Positions 1-7,454 of a stretch of DNA of 7,517 nt are shown in pieces. Position 1 is the stretch's first letter, and every line of letters begins with the position of its first letter. Position numbers and translations under genes: made by a program. This stretch comes from JBFJVZ01 sp041623895. GTDB lineage: Bacteria; Planctomycetota; Planctomycetia; Pirellulales; Pirellulaceae. The notes beneath the pieces are model-generated. The model saw nothing but the letters and a program-made list of their open reading frames with translations. It searched no databases and was not told the origin of the DNA. Location: NCBI GenBank assembly GCA_041623895.1, contig JBFJVZ010000378.1:1-7517 (forward strand). The letters are read 5' to 3'.

Positions 1-143
1 TTCTCGGTGCCTACACCAAACCACGAGCGTCGGAAGTCCTAACATCATGCGGTACCCTAAGCCGGACGCTCTCCAAGTCCTGGCCTACGAGATATCTGAA
101 AAGGTTTTAAGACAACCCATTCGGAATCTGTCGGCCCGCGTAG
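1..143. other. Non-coding end of the window with a loose inverted repeat
   Basis: No convincing gene is seen. GAGCGTC (25-31) and GACGCTC (65-71) form 7-base complementary arms 33 bases apart. A very small GGTT/AACC hairpin (103-117), followed by UUUU when read on the minus strand, is too weak to call a terminator. The stretch may belong to a repeat family continuing beyond the window. Confidence 0.35.
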
Positions 144-164
144 CGGAAACCGATTAGGTTTCCG
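144..164. repeat. Perfect 8-bp hairpin downstream of the HEAT gene
   Basis: CGGAAACC (144-151) and GGTTTCCG (157-164) flank the loop GATTA, 47 bases past the stop of the last gene. On the minus strand the stem is not followed by a U-run, so this is at best an RNA-stabilising or atypical terminator structure. On the plus strand a weak TTTGATT follows. It may instead be another repeat unit, since the adjoining GCGTAGC (139-145) partly recurs as GCGTAGCAG near 7434. Confidence 0.5.
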
Positions 165-211
165 TTTGATTCAACATGCCGAAACTCTTGACGAGCTTCG
201 CTACCATTACG

Positions 212-2566
212 TTACTTTTCGATCTGCTGAATCGTTCGTTGGATCGACTCTCTGCCTCGTCGGCTGTCGCTTTCATCCCTCAGCTTCTTGAGCCGCGGCA
301 GAGCCTCTTTCGCCGCAGGCCCAATCTTTCCCAGCAGAAACATGGCGTAGTAACGGAGGCGACGGTCGTCTGATTCGAGCCCCTCGAGCAGAACGGGAAC
401 GGCATCGGGCCCGGCATCATCGATAGCTCGCAAGGCGCCGCGTGCGGCGTCCTGGTCTTCCTCGCTGGCCAGTAACTTGAACAACACAGGGACTGCTGCT
501 TTCGCGCTGGAACCTATCGCGCCCAAGGCACCGGCAGCTTCACGCCGAACGATCCAATCTTCATCTTGCAGTGAGGCAATCAACACGGGTACCGACTCGG
601 CAGCATCACGCTCGATCTTGGCCAGGCAGGCAACGGCCGCCGCGCGAATACCGCTGCGTTGGTGATTCAGCAATTCAACAACCGCAGCGGCACTGTCGCT
701 GGCCTTCGATCCTATTTCTGCCAGCGACGTCAATGCGGCCAGTACAACCGATTCTTCAGCATCGGATAGCAACGCAGAAAGCGCTGACACAGTTTCCGAC
801 GATTCGGCACCAATTTTTCCCAAAGCCGTTGCAGCGGTCGATCGCACGCTGGCATCATGGTCAGCAAGCAGCACCACCAGTGCCGGGCCTGATTCCTTTG
901 CAGCTTCGCCCAAACCCGCTAGCGTCGATGCCGCGGCGCGACGCACATCGACACTGTCGTCCGCCAAAGCGGATTGTATTTCAGGCAAAGCTTGTTTTGC
1001 ATCCTCGCCCGCTACTGCCAGGCCGCTAATGGCGCGACTGCGTACCAGCGGGTCGCGATCGTTAAGCGATCGCTTCAGCAATTCCCCAACCCCGCCGACA
1101 TCGGATGCGTTGCTAGCCACAGAGAATATGGCTGCGGCCCTGACTTGGGCACTGGAATCATCAACAAGCCGTCTCAGTTGTGCGAACAGTTCCTGGTCCA
1201 ATTCTGTGCATCGCCCCAAGGCGGTCACGGCAGCTGCGCGAAGTTCGTCGGATGACTGGTCTAAACAACCAGCAAGCGACTTGACTGCATCCTGCGGTAC
1301 CGGTTTCATCTCGGCTAAAGCTAGAGCCGCAGCGGTCCTGGCTTCCATCGATTCGTCTTGCAAGGCTTCGATCAGCGGCTTGGTGGCAGCAGGCCCGATG
1401 CCGGCTAACGCGCGGGCCAATCCTTCGGCGGATTGACCAGGATCGGCCGACGCCCGTAACAAAGCTGGCACAACGCTCGGGCCAATGCGGCTAAGCGCTC
1501 GAGCGATTTCAGAATTGTCCTTTGATTGATTTTTCAACGCTTCGATCAAAGCAGCGGTCGCGTCTTGTGCCCTCGAACCCAACGACCCGATTGCAAAAGC
1601 GGCAGCGGAACGCTGTTGCTGATCATCGCTGCGAAGCAGACCGACCAACGACGGAATCGTCTGGCCGGAGTCGTCGCCAAGTTTGCGTAATGCGAGCACC
1701 GCTCCGCTGCGGACTTCAGGTTCGCTGTCGATGACAGCCGAGACTATGAATTTAAGCAGTTGTTCACGCGGCAGGTCCGAGCGGACAAGGGCGACCAGCG
1801 CAGCAGACCTTACGTCCGAATCGGCATCCGATGCTAATTCGATCAGCCGCTCGTGTGCAACGTCTGGAACTCGATCCACCTTTGCCAGTCCCGCCGCCGC
1901 GGTCGCTCGCACATCGTCATCGTCGTTTTGCAAAGCGTCTGCCAGAGCATCCTTTGCAGGGTCTCCCAACCGCGCGAGTGACATTGCAGCTTGTCGGCGA
2001 ACGTCATCGTTTTCGTCGCTCAGCGCGGACACCAGTGCAGGAATGACTTGATCAGCACTATCCTTCATCCAGCCCATCGCATCCAAAGCAGCGGTGCGAT
2101 GTTGCGACGATTCGTGTTTCGCAGCTTCGTTTAATGGAGCGACCGCAGCTGTTCCGATTCGCGATAACGCCCAAGCCGCACGGTAGCGCCGTTGTCTGTC
2201 ACGACTGGCAAAGTTTTGAATCAGCTTTTCCGTCGCCGCTGCGGCCTCCGGCCCGATTCGAGCGATTGCCATTGCCGATTGCATCCATACCTGTTCGTCG
2301 CGATCATCCAAACCTGCGATCAGCGAATCCAAAGCCGGAAGCGACTGCCGACCCAATTCTGCTAATTCGTAAGCGGCATCGCGGCGCGTATCAAGTTCGA
2401 CGCTGTTCAGGTCGGCGGCAAGCTTTTCGATCGATGTCTTGGGTTCGTCGGCGAGGGCGACGTTTGAGAAACAAGTAAGCAGGATGATGGCGATTACCGG
2501 CTTGCAGCCCCTGTGCGGCTTCGATTGCAGGGAAACAGAAGACAGCACGTCATGTTTTCCGCCCAT
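212..2566 (-). CDS. Exported protein of about 22 tandem HEAT (PBS-lyase-like) repeats
   Basis: The 784-residue product is almost wholly alpha-solenoid. A signal peptide occupies residues 1-39: basic KPHRGCK, hydrophobic VIAIILLTCF, then VALA before DEP. From about 45 to the end I count roughly 22 repeats of 30-39 residues, each with a second-helix signature such as VRRQAAMSLARLG, VRSGAVLALRKLG, VRSTAATALGKIG or VRREAAGALGAIG. The repeats around the middle (SEIARALSRIG, SAEGLARALAGIG) are more degenerate. The C-terminus is a short charged helix. I see no heme motif, catalytic triad or other fused domain, so protein binding or scaffolding is the likely role, inferred from the fold. I chose the ATG at 2566 over the TTG one codon upstream because it forms a TGATG junction with the preceding stop; GGAG lies about 11 bases upstream. 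Coupling to the DUF1592-DUF1552 pair suggests it organises or recruits those proteins outside the cytoplasm. Its composition (A, S, D, R, L) fits the repeat structure and is not a sign of foreign origin. Confidence 0.92.
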   Translation of the reverse strand: MGGKHDVLSSVSLQSKPHRGCKPVIAIILLTCFSNVALADEPKTSIEKLAADLNSVELDTRRDAAYELAELGRQSLPALDSLIAGLDDRDEQVWMQSAMAIARIGPEAAAATEKLIQNFASRDRQRRYRAAWALSRIGTAAVAPLNEAAKHESSQHRTAALDAMGWMKDSADQVIPALVSALSDENDDVRRQAAMSLARLGDPAKDALADALQNDDDDVRATAAAGLAKVDRVPDVAHERLIELASDADSDVRSAALVALVRSDLPREQLLKFIVSAVIDSEPEVRSGAVLALRKLGDDSGQTIPSLVGLLRSDDQQQRSAAAFAIGSLGSRAQDATAALIEALKNQSKDNSEIARALSRIGPSVVPALLRASADPGQSAEGLARALAGIGPAATKPLIEALQDESMEARTAAALALAEMKPVPQDAVKSLAGCLDQSSDELRAAAVTALGRCTELDQELFAQLRRLVDDSSAQVRAAAIFSVASNASDVGGVGELLKRSLNDRDPLVRSRAISGLAVAGEDAKQALPEIQSALADDSVDVRRAAASTLAGLGEAAKESGPALVVLLADHDASVRSTAATALGKIGAESSETVSALSALLSDAEESVVLAALTSLAEIGSKASDSAAAVVELLNHQRSGIRAAAVACLAKIERDAAESVPVLIASLQDEDWIVRREAAGALGAIGSSAKAAVPVLFKLLASEEDQDAARGALRAIDDAGPDAVPVLLEGLESDDRRLRYYAMFLLGKIGPAAKEALPRLKKLRDESDSRRGRESIQRTIQQIEK

Positions 2567-2568
2567 CA
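2564..2568 (-). other. TGATG stop/start junction, DUF1552 to HEAT gene
   Basis: The TGA of the DUF1552 gene (2568-2566) shares its final A with the ATG (2566-2564) of the HEAT-repeat gene. Ribosomes ending the first gene could reinitiate directly on the second, which ties the HEAT protein to this operon. Confidence 0.85.
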
Positions 2569-3921
2569 AATCTGCAGCTCCGCAAGTCGTCCGGTACTGT
2601 CACCCATAAAGTCGACTGGTGTGCCGAAACGATCGAGCATCGACATGAACAAATTACACATCGGAGTTTCTGGTGCAACGCGAATGTGCCGCCCGGTATC
2701 GATCTGGCCGCCACCGTGCCCGGCCAATAACACCGGCAGATTCTCGTTGTTATGCCGGTCACCGTCGCTGATCGCGCTGCCGTAGCAGATCATCGACTTG
2801 TCCAACAGATTGCCGTCGCCTTCCGGAGTCGACTTCAGCTTCTGCAAGAAGTAGGCCAGCTGGGAAACGTGGAAGCGATTGATTTCGCGAATCTTGGCAT
2901 GCTTAGCCGCGTCTCCGCGATGATGCGAAAGATCGTGGTGCCCATCAGCAACATTGATCTGCCGATAGCTGCGATTGCTTCCCGCGTCGGCCAACATGCA
3001 GGTAGCAATTCGTGTGCGGTCGGTCTGGAATGCCAGGACCATCATGTCGCACATCAGGCGAATGTGCTGGCCGTAGTCACTTGGCGTACCCTTGGGAATC
3101 GGATAATCGACATCGATGGAGATTTTCGGATCGTCGTCGGCACGCTCAATCCGCCGTTCGACTTCGCGAACACCGTTCAAGAATTCGTCCAGCTTTTGCT
3201 TGTCGTTGCTACCAAGTTTCGATTGCAACTTGCGAGCGTCTTCGGAGATGAAATCCAGAATGCTCTTTTTCAATTCTTCGCGGCGAGCTGCATTCTGATC
3301 CCGGCCGCGGGCCGCACCGTCGCCAAAAAGTCGCTCGAAGACCAGCCGTGGATTCGTTTCTTTCGCAACTGGCGTCGATTCCGAGGACCAACTGACGTTG
3401 GAAGAATACGCGCAGCTGTATCCGCTGTCGCAATTGCCGGCGCTTCGCCCCGCCTCACAGCCCAGCTCCAACGAAGCAAATCGAGTCGCGGTGCCCGCCG
3501 CTTGCGCCGCAACCTGGTCGACGGACACGCCCGAGCGGATATTTTCACCCGCGGTTTTTCTTGGTTGGGCACCCGTTAAGAACACCGAAGCGCTGCGGGC
3601 GTGGTCACCAGGTCCGTCTCCGTTGGCGCGACCTTTGTCATGCGTCAACCCGCTAATCACCAACAAGTCATCTTGGACGGAGGCAAGCGGACTGAGAATG
3701 TGCGGCAGATCGAATCCGTATCCGTCTTGGCTTGGTGTCCAGTCGGGTAGGTGAACGCCGTTGGGTACGAACATAAATGCCATCCGCTGCGGTCCGCTCG
3801 CCCCGACTGCGGGTCCGGCAACCGCCCTTGGTGCCAAGGATTCAAGCCATGGCAAGGCCAGCGATACGCCCAAGCCCCGCAGGACAGTTCGCCGTGTAAG
3901 CCGACTTTGTTGAATGCTCAT
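2566..3921 (-). CDS. Tat-exported HXXSHH-motif protein (DUF1552)
   Basis: The 451-residue product matches the HXXSHH/DUF1552 family, commonly encoded beside DUF1592 cytochromes in planctomycetes. The N-terminus carries a twin-arginine signal: TRRTVL at 9-14, a hydrophobic stretch (LGVSLALPWL) and a small-residue end near AVAG at 33-36. This predicts export of a folded, perhaps cofactor-bearing protein. The signature reads HDLSHH at 329-334, just after a DAGSNRSY segment at 312-319. Other likely conserved blocks are FVPNGVH (51-57), GDGPGDHARSASVFLTG (101-117) and GHGGG (401-405). The histidine-rich blocks suggest a metal site, but the activity of the family is unknown. An in-frame extension to 4104 exists; I reject it because the Tat signal starts at M(3921), that ATG overlaps the upstream stop by 4 bases, and a purine-rich ribosome site precedes it. 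The stop shares one base with the next start (TGATG). Gene order and overlaps point to a complex, or at least a shared process, with both neighbours. Confidence 0.94.
   Translation of the reverse strand: MSIQQSRLTRRTVLRGLGVSLALPWLESLAPRAVAGPAVGASGPQRMAFMFVPNGVHLPDWTPSQDGYGFDLPHILSPLASVQDDLLVISGLTHDKGRANGDGPGDHARSASVFLTGAQPRKTAGENIRSGVSVDQVAAQAAGTATRFASLELGCEAGRSAGNCDSGYSCAYSSNVSWSSESTPVAKETNPRLVFERLFGDGAARGRDQNAARREELKKSILDFISEDARKLQSKLGSNDKQKLDEFLNGVREVERRIERADDDPKISIDVDYPIPKGTPSDYGQHIRLMCDMMVLAFQTDRTRIATCMLADAGSNRSYRQINVADGHHDLSHHRGDAAKHAKIREINRFHVSQLAYFLQKLKSTPEGDGNLLDKSMICYGSAISDGDRHNNENLPVLLAGHGGGQIDTGRHIRVAPETPMCNLFMSMLDRFGTPVDFMGDSTGRLAELQI
3918..3921 (-). other. ATGA stop/start overlap, DUF1592 to DUF1552
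   Basis: The ATG of the DUF1552 gene (3921-3919) overlaps the TGA of the DUF1592 gene (3920-3918) by four bases on the minus strand. This arrangement is typical of co-transcribed, translationally coupled genes. Confidence 0.9.
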
Positions 3922-5882
3922 TCTTCCCTCTTTGCTTCCCGCAGTGTGAACGGATCGCTGGTGACGATGGCTGTCACGAGCGAGGAAAATCTGTATTCGT
4001 TCTCTTTCATTATCGTCAAACAATCTTTGATGGTACAGCGATCGTAAGAACCAAGCCCGCGGCCGAGCGCATAGGTAAGCAGTTTTCCGGCCAAACACTT
4101 GCAAAACTGCTCTTTCTTTTCCGCGACCAGGATTCCCATCAAGTCGGACGCTCCAGCAAACTTGCGGCCGCCGGGCAGTTCACCCGATGCGTCGATGTCG
4201 AATTTTCCGTCCCTGTCTCGCCACGCTCCAACGCCATCAAAATTCTCCAGGCCGAATCCGAGTGCATCCATGGTGCGATGGCACACGGCACATGATTCAT
4301 TGGCACGATGCTGTTCCATCTGTTCGCGCAGTGAGCCGAGCGTTTCGTTGCCCTCTTCCAACTCCGGAACGTTTGCCGGCGGTGGAGGCGGCGGCTCGGC
4401 CAGAAAATTGTCGAGTATCCATTTGCCGCGTTTGACCGGCGAAGTGCGAGTGGGATTCGACGTCAGCATCAGAATACTTGCGTGAGTCAACACGCCGCGA
4501 CGTCCAGCGGCTAATGGAACTCGCTGGAACCCATCACCACTGACCTCTGCAATCCCGTAGTGGCGGGCGAGTCGCTGGTTGACATAAGTGTAGTCAGCAT
4601 CCAGAAACTCCAGCACGCTGCGGTCTTCGCGGATAATCGCTGCGAAAAACAATTCCGTTTCGCGACGCATGGCAGTTTGCAGTTCACCATCAAAATCCGG
4701 AAACTTGTTGGGGTCCGGCATCAAACGTGATACGTCACGCAGTTGCAGCCATTGTCCGGCAAAGTTATCGACCAGGGCCATTGACTTGGGATCCGCCAAC
4801 ATCCGCTTCGCCTCGGCTGCCAACACATCATGCTTGATCAGTTCACCGGATTCGGCAAGATCAAACAAACGCTGATCGGGCATGCTGCTCCACAGGAAAT
4901 ACGACAGCCGGGAAGCCAACTCGTAACCATTCAGCTGGCGAATGCCATCGTCGTTGCTGGGATCAGGATCCTGTTCAACGCGAAAGATAAAATGCGGACT
5001 CGATAGGATCGCTGTGATCACAGTCTTGAAGATGTCCGCTTCGTTGGCGTCGCGCTGCCAGGCAAACCGCATGATGCCGAATAATCGTTCCTGTTCGTCT
5101 TCGCTTAGTGGGCGGCGGAAAGCTTTCGCAGCAAACTCGTTGACGTTTCGCCGCGCGATCTGGACACGTTCGTCATCCGATTTTGCCTGATACGGAAAGA
5201 CACGCTTGCGGGCCGCTTTATCTTCATAGACACGGTCGGCGATCACCGTTGCGGCCGCGAGATATTTCTCCAGCAGAATCGGGGGGATTGAGAGCACGTC
5301 CGCGATGTTGTCGAATCCATTGCCCACATCATCGGAAGGAAATCCATCAGCAAGTCGCAAGTCCAAACCGACCAAATCCCGGACCGTATTGTCGTACTCC
5401 GCTTTATTCAGCCGCCTGATGGTCACTCGCCCAGGATGTTTTTCGGCCGTGCAATCAAACTTTGCAAGCTCCGCTTCGATGGCCGCGGAAACAGCGAGCA
5501 CTTCGTCCGGCGTCGGCTGAGGCTCTTCCGCTGGCGGCATTTGGTGCGCGTTGATCAGCCGAATGATTTTTTCCCACAGCTCGAAATCTTCTTGAACGTT
5601 GGCTGATTGGCGATAACGATCCAACATGATTCCGCCTTCGGCTTCGTCGCCGCTATGGCAAGCGACACAGTGTTTAGCCAAAAACGGGGTGATGTTTTCG
5701 GCGAACTGGGCGGTGGAGTTCGCTTCCTGGGCAAGCGAAAAAGTGGCACTGACACCACATAGGACTGCCGCGAATAGCCGTACCGCGGACCGCCGACAAG
5801 TCTCCACAAGACTTCCAGTAGAAAGCAAGTCGGATACTCCACAACCTGGTTCGACGGTGGTTCGGAAGGTATGCGCGGTCAT
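3918..5882 (-). CDS. Exported two-heme planctomycete cytochrome c protein, PSCyt1-DUF1587-1595-1592-1588-1585
   Basis: The 654-residue product has the standard domain order of this planctomycete family. PSCyt1 comes first (about 60-140) with CVACH at 72-76 and HQMPP at 113-117, where M115 is the likely heme ligand. DUF1587 follows (about 152-215; RRLNKAEYDNTVRDL), then DUF1595 (about 240-300), DUF1592 (about 315-440; LASRLSYFLWSSMPD), DUF1588 (about 458-555; proline run 497-502 and a second heme motif CAVCH at 531-535) and DUF1585 (about 565-645). Full family length is present, so the gene looks intact. It should act outside the cytoplasm, where c-type heme is attached; the reaction and substrate are not known. 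The signal peptide is internal: RRSAVRLF, then a hydrophobic stretch, ending near SLAQ at about 51. The ATG at 5882 therefore leaves a 25-residue leader and lacks a ribosome site. GTG at 5807 (residue 26), preceded closely by GGAAG, is a credible alternative giving 629 residues. The stop overlaps the next start as ATGA. Confidence 0.95.
   Translation of the reverse strand: MTAHTFRTTVEPGCGVSDLLSTGSLVETCRRSAVRLFAAVLCGVSATFSLAQEANSTAQFAENITPFLAKHCVACHSGDEAEGGIMLDRYRQSANVQEDFELWEKIIRLINAHQMPPAEEPQPTPDEVLAVSAAIEAELAKFDCTAEKHPGRVTIRRLNKAEYDNTVRDLVGLDLRLADGFPSDDVGNGFDNIADVLSIPPILLEKYLAAATVIADRVYEDKAARKRVFPYQAKSDDERVQIARRNVNEFAAKAFRRPLSEDEQERLFGIMRFAWQRDANEADIFKTVITAILSSPHFIFRVEQDPDPSNDDGIRQLNGYELASRLSYFLWSSMPDQRLFDLAESGELIKHDVLAAEAKRMLADPKSMALVDNFAGQWLQLRDVSRLMPDPNKFPDFDGELQTAMRRETELFFAAIIREDRSVLEFLDADYTYVNQRLARHYGIAEVSGDGFQRVPLAAGRRGVLTHASILMLTSNPTRTSPVKRGKWILDNFLAEPPPPPPANVPELEEGNETLGSLREQMEQHRANESCAVCHRTMDALGFGLENFDGVGAWRDRDGKFDIDASGELPGGRKFAGASDLMGILVAEKKEQFCKCLAGKLLTYALGRGLGSYDRCTIKDCLTIMKENEYRFSSLVTAIVTSDPFTLREAKREE
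3922..3931 (-). promoter_or_regulatory. Ribosome binding site of the DUF1552 gene
   Basis: Read on the minus strand, AGAGGGAAGA directly precedes the ATG at 3921, with GAGG ending a few bases before the start. It lies inside the last codons of the DUF1592 gene and helps decide the start of the DUF1552 gene over the longer in-frame extension. With the ATGA overlap it supports translational coupling. Confidence 0.6.
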
Positions 5883-5917
5883 CTGATTTTGTTCGTCAAT
5901 TCACGTCGTCGGCCTAG

Positions 5918-5933
5918 ATCCCTTTCTGGGGAT
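5918..5933. repeat. Small hairpin in the leader of the DUF1592 gene
   Basis: ATCCC (5918-5922) and GGGAT (5929-5933) flank a six-base loop about 35 bases before the ATG at 5882. It is weak and could be chance. No clear promoter or ribosome site was found in this leader. Confidence 0.3.
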
Positions 5934-6003
5934 ACGTCTTGAACTCCGGTTGATAGTGAAACCCCACAACTCGCGTTGAAGTTTCGCCGATCCGGCTTTG
6001 GGG

Positions 6004-6111
6004 GTAGTTCTGTGACTCCGTTCGCAGGGCATCTGCGGGTTCGCCGCAATACGCATTTGTTATCTGTAATTCACTTTCGCTGTCGTCCTGCGAACGGAGT
6101 CGCAGCACTAC
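6004..6111. repeat. Large imperfect palindrome filling the gap between the first two genes
   Basis: The arms 6004-6028 and 6087-6111 pair over 25 positions with one mismatch (6009/6106) and one T-G wobble (6013/6102). The inner 15 positions (6014-6028 with 6087-6101; starting GACTCCGTTCGCAGG) are perfect. The 58-base centre holds a smaller hairpin TGCGG-GTTCG-CCGCA (6034-6048). The flanks have no U-run, so it is not a simple terminator. Size and form recall REP/MITE-like palindromic units; I also have an unverified recollection of very similar intergenic sequence in Rhodopirellula genomes. It could insulate or process the transcript between the genes. A minus-strand reading frame of 83 codons across this stretch is best explained by the palindrome. 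Confidence 0.7.
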
Positions 6112-6161
6112 AGTTGTTGACGATACTGAAACGCGTGTCGGATCTAAGCAAAGGACCGGGA

Positions 6162-7274
6162 TCACTTCCTTAATGTCATCAAGTATTGTACCAGGTCGAC
6201 TAGTTGCTCCACCGTCATCTGCCGCTGCAGGTCTTGCGGCATCAGCGACGTCGGTTGCTTCTTAAACAACTCGATCGTGTCTCGATCGAACTGCTTGTCG
6301 ATTCCCTCATTGGTACGCAGCGTCACAGAATCGTCCGTTTCACTGATCAGCAAGCCGGCGACGACAGTTCCTTCGTCGGTCAGCACCGAGTAAGTCTCGA
6401 AGTTGTGGCTGATCGCGGCATTGGGGTCGAGGATCGAAACGTACATAGCCTCACGAGAAAGCTTGCTGCCAATTTCGGAAAGATCGGGACCAACCTCTTT
6501 TCCCTGGCCCCGGACTTTGTGGCATTTGATACAGGTGCCTGCCTTCTGGAACACCAGTGCTCCGGCCAGCGCGTCTCCGTTTCGTTTGACAAGCTCCGCT
6601 ATCGGAGGCAACGGCTGACTATCCGCGGTGGCGGGCAATTGAAGATGGTGGGCGGCTTCTTCGGAAATCGCTTTGTCATCCGATGACAGCAATACATTGG
6701 CCGCGGCGAACTTCAATTCATCGGCAAGTTTTGATTGCCTCACTAATGCCAGGATTTCCTGTTGACCGTCCGCTCGGCGTCCCAGTGAGGTGACGGCGGT
6801 AGTCCGCACTGAGACGGGTGCATCAGCCGCTGTCACCAGCGGCAACAGCATCGGGACGGTTTTCTTACCGCCGGCGTGTCCGATTAATTTCACCGCGGCG
6901 GCCGCCTTCGTTTCATCTTCGTTGTCGATGACTGCCTGCAGTGTTTGCTCGCGCTGCATCTGAAACAAAAGCTCCGCACCACGCACGCCACTCGTTTCGT
7001 CGGAGTGCTCGACGCAAAACGCGACAAGGTCTTCAGCAAGCTCCACCGGCCTAAACCGTTCGATCAGTTCAAAATACTGAGTGGTCCCGGGCTGTGCACG
7101 AAGGTACCGCAGGATTGCCGCTTTTGCCGGTGCGGAAGATTCGATGTCAAAATCTTTTAACCGTAAGACCGTTTCGACAATCAGTTTGTCTCTTGGGCTC
7201 ACCGCAGTTGCATCGTCCCCGAGCGCGATGCCGCAGGTCGAGATGAATACGATGAGGATCGAGAGAATTTTCAA
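6162..7274 (-). CDS. Exported HEAT-repeat protein with C-terminal mono-heme cytochrome c domain (TIGR02603-like)
   Basis: The 370-residue product is probably an envelope electron-transfer protein. Residues 1-19 form a signal peptide (K2, hydrophobic ILSILIVF, then a small-residue end at GIALG). Residues about 30-215 are helical and HEAT-like, for example around 86-105, 122-135 and 154-167. The C-terminal 130 residues match what I know of the 'Pirellula/Verrucomicrobium type' heme domain: CIKCH at 248-252 binds heme covalently, GPDL lies at 262-265, the core around 279-310 includes ILDPNAAISHNFE, and SLMPQ at 343-347 offers M345 as the likely axial ligand. That domain often ends much larger dehydrogenase-like proteins; here it stands almost alone. 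The start is TTG; the in-frame stretch upstream reaches a stop codon without an ATG, and the signal peptide begins exactly here. No Shine-Dalgarno site is visible. A promoter candidate lies about 80 bases upstream. The next gene is 279 bases downstream, so co-transcription is uncertain. Confidence 0.88.
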   Translation of the reverse strand: MKILSILIVFISTCGIALGDDATAVSPRDKLIVETVLRLKDFDIESSAPAKAAILRYLRAQPGTTQYFELIERFRPVELAEDLVAFCVEHSDETSGVRGAELLFQMQREQTLQAVIDNEDETKAAAAVKLIGHAGGKKTVPMLLPLVTAADAPVSVRTTAVTSLGRRADGQQEILALVRQSKLADELKFAAANVLLSSDDKAISEEAAHHLQLPATADSQPLPPIAELVKRNGDALAGALVFQKAGTCIKCHKVRGQGKEVGPDLSEIGSKLSREAMYVSILDPNAAISHNFETYSVLTDEGTVVAGLLISETDDSVTLRTNEGIDKQFDRDTIELFKKQPTSLMPQDLQRQMTVEQLVDLVQYLMTLRK

Positions 7275-7352
7275 GATTTGGTTTCGGCAACGAGGACGTG
7301 AAGGGCATAACAGAGGTTTGCCGGATAGGAAGAGCGACTGGCTTAGGATGTG

Positions 7353-7381
7353 ATTTTAGCCTGGCTTCTCTCTTGAGTCAC
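7353..7381 (-). promoter_or_regulatory. Candidate sigma70-type promoter for the HEAT-cytochrome gene
   Basis: On the minus strand GTGACT (7381-7376; four of six matches to TTGACA) is followed after 17 bases by TAAAAT (7358-7353; five of six matches to TATAAT). Transcription would start near 7346 and give a leader of about 72 bases before the TTG start. This is a consensus match only. A second, perfect TATAAT at 7453-7448 has no clear -35 partner. Confidence 0.4.
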
Positions 7382-7429
7382 GGTAGAGTTGCAGGCATGA
7401 ACGTTTTGATTCGTCACAGCAATCCGACA

Positions 7430-7442
7430 ACTGCGTAGCAGT
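7430..7442. repeat. Short hairpin ACTGC-gta-GCAGT
   Basis: Five-base perfect arms flank a three-base loop, 12 bases from the larger nested inverted repeat and beside a TATAAT hexamer. It may belong to the same repeat-like block; on its own it could be chance. Confidence 0.35.
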
Positions 7443-7454
7443 GGCAGATTATAG

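Noticed and set aside
90..97. AGATATCT 8-base palindrome
   Set aside because: Too short to separate from chance, with no matching operator context.
571..1029. Plus-strand open frames within the HEAT gene (also 1029-1436 and 1683-2051)
   Set aside because: They are shadows of the repetitive Ala/Arg/Asp codons of the HEAT gene on the other strand, with low-complexity translations.
2567..2569. TTG start one codon before the HEAT gene ATG
   Set aside because: The ATG directly after it forms the TGATG junction and is the stronger initiation codon.
2752..3579. Long plus-strand open frame (275 codons) opposite the DUF1552 gene
   Set aside because: It lies fully antisense to a strongly supported gene with family motifs, and its translation shows no recognisable domain. 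Codon bias of the real gene explains the open frame.
3922..4104. 61-codon N-terminal extension of the DUF1552 protein
   Set aside because: It overlaps the DUF1592 coding sequence, precedes a complete Tat signal, and the internal ATG has a ribosome site and an ATGA overlap.
4375..4400. GGC/GGA-rich run on the plus strand, like a simple repeat
   Set aside because: It encodes the proline run of the DUF1588 domain (residues 497-502), a usual feature of that family.
5914..6165. 83-codon minus-strand open frame in the gap
   Set aside because: Most of it is the palindromic repeat. It has no protein motif and runs into the stop region of the upstream gene; it is likely a spurious frame of a repeat.
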